In this document: in pieces, positions 61,307 through 64,000 of the stretch
Numbering within the stretch: the stretch's first letter is position 1
How the letters are laid out: every line of letters starts with the position of its first letter
NCBI GenBank assembly: GCA_013152535.1
Contig: JAADGE010000046.1
Coordinates: 54,051 to 118,050, forward strand
Reading direction: 5' to 3'
DNA: 64,000 nucleotides
From: Chlorobiota bacterium
GTDB lineage: Bacteria; Bacteroidota; Bacteroidia; Bacteroidales; JAADGE01
Position numbers and translations under genes: made by a program
Notes under the pieces: model-generated
The model's input: the letters and a program-made list of their open reading frames with translations, nothing else
What the model was told of the DNA's origin: nothing
The model's database searches: none

Positions 61307-63784
61307 TTATTTAATGTATTTTTTTAAAGCATTTTTTAATTCATTCTGTTTAATTGGTTTTGTAATGTAATCATCGCATCCTGCTTCAAAACTTTTTTGT
61401 ATCTCATTTTCAAAGGCATAGGCAGATTGTGCAATTATCGGGATATTCGGAAATAATTTTTTTATTTCGGAAGTTGCATAATTGCCGTCTTTCCCCGGAA
61501 GTTGAATATCCATTAAAATTAATTCAAATTTAATATCTTTTACAATTTGAATAGCTTTTAAAGCCGTATTTACATGATGCAGTTCCATTTTGTATTTGTC
61601 AAGAACTTCTGAAAGATAAGCAAAATTTAAGGGATCGTCTTCAACAATAAGAATTCTTTTTCCCGTAAGATTTACATTTTTATCTGTTCTAGGCGTTTCT
61701 TTGTAATCTTTTGCTTTTTTATAAGGAATTGTAAAATAAAAAACAGAACCTTTTCCGACATCAGATTTTAACCAAATGCTGCCGCCTAAAAGTTGTGTAC
61801 AGGCTTTTGATATTGAAAGTCCCAATCCGGTACCTCCGTATAATTTTTCTGTGTTTATGACGGCTTGATTGAAACGTTCGAAAATTTCGGATTGTTTATT
61901 TTTCGGGATACCTATTCCGGTATCCTTAACAAAGAATTTTATTGTATTCTTTTCAAAACTGTAACCGAATTCAACATATCCGTCTTCAGTGAACTTTAAG
62001 GCGTTATTAATTAAATTAGATAAGATTTGTTTTATTCGGGTTTCGTCGGTATAAATAATAGGCTCTTTTTTTTGTTCGGGAATGTTTAATTTTAACTTTA
62101 TATGATGTTGTTGCTTTCTTGTTTTATAGGCTTGGAAAAACAAAAGTTCTTCTTTGAGTAAGTTATTCAAATTTACAGGTGCTTTTGTAATATTGAATTC
62201 GCCGGCATCTAATTTTGAGATGTCAATAATATCATTGATAATATTAAGAAGATGATTTCCGCTGTTATTAATAATATTTGTGTATTCTTGTATTTTTTCT
62301 TTTGAAATATTCGGAACGTTTAATAATTGTGCAAAACCTAAAATACCGTTCATAGGGGTACGGATTTCATGCGACATATTAGCAATGAATGCAGATTTTA
62401 AACGATTGCTTTCTTCAGCTTTTTCTTTTGCAATCAGCAGTTCTTCATTTAAGGACATTAATTTTCGACCGGTTTCTTTCAGTTCTTCATTTAATGTTAA
62501 ATATTCTTCATTTTGTGCTTTAATTTCTTTATTTTTTTTCAATAACAGTTTTTCTGCTTTTATTCTGTCGGTTATATCTACACTTAAAGTTAAAATAAAT
62601 TCAATTTTTCCGGCACTGTTCTTTATAGGTTGACCTGCACGGATAACAGTAATTTCTGTTCCGTCTTTTTTAAGCAGTTTTGTCTCTGCAGTTTGTTTTT
62701 CACCTTGTAATAATAAACGAAATTTTTTCTCATATTTTTTTATAGAATCGGGAGGTAAGATTTTGTATAAATGATTTCCGATAAGTTCCTCTTTTTCGTA
62801 ACCCAACATTAAAGATGTTCCCGGACTTATATCTGTGATAATTCCCTCTGTATTAACAATTTCCCCTCCATATGGCAGCAGCTCAAATAATAAGCGGTAT
62901 TTTTCTTCACTTTTTTTAATTTTTTCTTCAGCATTAATTCTTTCGCTAATATCTCTTGAAACTGTATGTATAAATTTTGTAGTTCCTATATTAATAATCT
63001 TTGCCGAAATTTCAGCAGGAAAAGTTGTTCCGTCTTTTCTGACAAGTTTCGAGTTAAAAGATACTCTTTTTTCTTGTATTAATTCAGCTGAGTATGTATG
63101 ATAATCTGTTTTTGTTTTACCTGTGAAAATTTCAGAAATTTTTTTACCGATCAGTTCTTCTTTTTTATAATTAAGAGCGGATAAAGCGGCATTATTAGTA
63201 TCACTAACTGTAGGCAGTCCTTTATTTAATTTATAAATAATCATAATATCAGCGGCATTATCGAAAATCTCTCTGAATTTTTCTTCATTTTCTTCTAATG
63301 CAATTTGAAGATTTGTTTCTTTGGAAATATCTTGCATAATGCAGATTAAACTGCCGTCTGAAAGTTTTTTAGAGGTCATTTCAACCAATGCAATATGACC
63401 GTTTTTTTTTGTGATATGTCTTTGGTTTTTTATTGATTGTCCGGCAAGTATTAAATCAAATCTAAGCGGTTTTTTATTAATTACAGAAGAAGTAAACAGC
63501 TTTGTAATATTCATTCCGATTAATTCATCCTCGGAATAACCTGTTAATCTGCAAGCATAATCATTAACTAAAATAAATTCGCCTTTTTCATTTCCTTTAA
63601 AAACAGCGTCAGTTTCCTGATTAATAATTAAATCATAGTCATCGGCACTTAAATTTTTTACGGGGCTGAAAAATTTTGTATGCAAGCGTTGTTTTAACTC
63701 ACTGTTTTTTTTTGTAAGTTTTGCTATTTCTGCTATGAGATTTTTTTTAGATTTGCTTGTAAAGAGTTTCATGAAAAATTGCAC
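61307..63784 (-). CDS. Hybrid sensor histidine kinase with three PAS domains
   Basis: An 825-residue soluble-looking kinase, no membrane helix. Three PAS domains cover about 45-155, 165-280 and 290-405 (each with the Gly-Tyr/Lys-x-x-Glu-Glu-Leu-Ile-Gly motif), then a coiled coil and the HisKA helix FIANMSHEIRTPMNGILGF (phospho-His near 470). The ATPase domain shows NLINNALKFTEDG, DTGIGIPKNKQ and GGTGLGLSIS. The C-terminal receiver (about 705-822) has ILIVEDDP, the acceptor Asp in LILMDIQLPGKDG, and ITKPI. No response regulator lies nearby. It probably senses a cytoplasmic small ligand or redox state; the signal is unknown. Confidence 0.93.
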   Translation of the reverse strand: MQFFMKLFTSKSKKNLIAEIAKLTKKNSELKQRLHTKFFSPVKNLSADDYDLIINQETDAVFKGNEKGEFILVNDYACRLTGYSEDELIGMNITKLFTSSVINKKPLRFDLILAGQSIKNQRHITKKNGHIALVEMTSKKLSDGSLICIMQDISKETNLQIALEENEEKFREIFDNAADIMIIYKLNKGLPTVSDTNNAALSALNYKKEELIGKKISEIFTGKTKTDYHTYSAELIQEKRVSFNSKLVRKDGTTFPAEISAKIINIGTTKFIHTVSRDISERINAEEKIKKSEEKYRLLFELLPYGGEIVNTEGIITDISPGTSLMLGYEKEELIGNHLYKILPPDSIKKYEKKFRLLLQGEKQTAETKLLKKDGTEITVIRAGQPIKNSAGKIEFILTLSVDITDRIKAEKLLLKKNKEIKAQNEEYLTLNEELKETGRKLMSLNEELLIAKEKAEESNRLKSAFIANMSHEIRTPMNGILGFAQLLNVPNISKEKIQEYTNIINNSGNHLLNIINDIIDISKLDAGEFNITKAPVNLNNLLKEELLFFQAYKTRKQQHHIKLKLNIPEQKKEPIIYTDETRIKQILSNLINNALKFTEDGYVEFGYSFEKNTIKFFVKDTGIGIPKNKQSEIFERFNQAVINTEKLYGGTGLGLSISKACTQLLGGSIWLKSDVGKGSVFYFTIPYKKAKDYKETPRTDKNVNLTGKRILIVEDDPLNFAYLSEVLDKYKMELHHVNTALKAIQIVKDIKFELILMDIQLPGKDGNYATSEIKKLFPNIPIIAQSAYAFENEIQKSFEAGCDDYITKPIKQNELKNALKKYIK

Positions 63785-63825
63785 ACAAATATTAAAAAAT
63801 TTTCAGATTTAAGAATTTACTGTTA

Positions 63826-63833
63826 CAAATATA
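63826..63833 (-). promoter_or_regulatory. -7 promoter box for the hybrid kinase gene
   Basis: TATATTTG on the minus strand fits TAnnTTTG, 41 bases before the start. Confidence 0.5.
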
Positions 63834-63882
63834 CAAAATCAAATTAAAAATAACGAAATTATTATATGAATGAAATAAAAAA

Positions 63883-63911
63883 AAGCACACTTATAAAAAT
63901 TAAGCGTGCTT
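63883..63911 (-). terminator. Intrinsic terminator after tRNA-Leu
   Basis: On the minus strand AAGCACGCTTA pairs with TAAGTGTGCTT (one G-U pair) and is followed by a run of T. Confidence 0.7.
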
Positions 63912-63913
63912 TG

Positions 63914-63997
63914 TACCTGAGGCCGGGGTCGAACCGGCACGACATTGCTGTCATTGGTGTTTGAGACCAACGCGTCTACCAATTCCGCCACTCAGGC
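63914..63997 (-). tRNA. tRNA-Leu (CAA anticodon)
   Basis: On the minus strand the acceptor GCCTGAG pairs with CTCAGGT, the anticodon stem-loop is TTGGT-CTCAAAC-ACCAA (anticodon CAA), the variable arm is long as in leucine tRNAs, and the T-arm is CCGG-TTCGACC-CCGG. The discriminator is A. CCA is not encoded. Confidence 0.95.
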
Positions 63998-64000
63998 AAA

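Noticed and set aside
1..64000. CRISPR arrays, insertion sequences, integrases, prophage genes
   Set aside because: None seen: no regularly spaced repeats and no transposase, integrase or phage structural gene in any frame I read.

Overview
The window is chromosomal DNA from a member of the Bacteroidota. The evidence is AT-rich sequence with genes on both strands, TAnnTTTG promoter boxes instead of E. coli-type -10 boxes, almost no Shine-Dalgarno sequences, several TonB-dependent receptors, ExbB/ExbD motors, glutamine synthetase III, a menaquinone methyltransferase, type IX secretion C-terminal sorting tails and a PorE-like OmpA protein. The genus cannot be told from the sequence. Most of the window is ordinary core genome; the accessory material lies mainly at 43.1-47.3 kb, with decayed genes near 31.5 and 61.1 kb.

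Layout: 1-4.2 kb holds a TonB receptor cut by the window edge, a HAD hydrolase, menG/ubiE, a PaaI-type thioesterase and a PspA homologue. 4.3-7 kb is an ExbB-membrane protein-ExbD-ExbD operon with tRNA-Ser upstream. 7.1-11 kb has asparaginase, an O6-alkylguanine repair protein, a secreted protein and two exported thioredoxin-fold proteins. 11.2-18.7 kb has a TonB receptor, mreC, mreB, an M23 peptidase, der and a lipoprotein. 18.7-25.1 kb holds a YbjN/CesT-like protein paired with a second PspA-like coiled-coil protein, an outer-membrane barrel, a YihY/BrkB membrane protein, an esterase, a lipoprotein and a glycoside-hydrolase-like protein. 25.2-31.9 kb has anmK, the PorE-like protein, a TonB receptor with a small partner gene, and a small gene broken by a one-base frameshift. 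31.9-42 kb has an unusual receiver/PEP-synthase-like protein behind a leader with a strong intrinsic terminator, an FKBP lipoprotein, panB, a thioesterase, glnN and a patatin; 42.1-43.1 kb is obgE.

43.1-47.3 kb is a small accessory island: a two-gene ATPase plus small-protein module (possible defence system) enclosed by an 11-bp inverted repeat, then a DUF3843-like gene with an operator-like inverted repeat. 47.3-52.1 kb is a vitamin B12 uptake operon under a cobalamin riboswitch: a secreted T9SS cargo, a BtuB-type receptor and a BtuG-like surface propeller lipoprotein. 52.1-64 kb has a leucine-rich repeat protein, a PKD lipoprotein, ychF, a small T9SS cargo, an O-antigen-ligase-like protein, acnB, a truncated and frameshifted remnant of an AtoE short-chain fatty acid transporter, a hybrid sensor kinase and tRNA-Leu.

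The least explained parts are the ATPase/small-protein module, the receiver-PPDK hybrid protein with its terminator-bearing leader, and a second promoter-terminator unit at 35.08-35.15 kb. All functional calls rest on reading motifs and context by eye; no database search was run.
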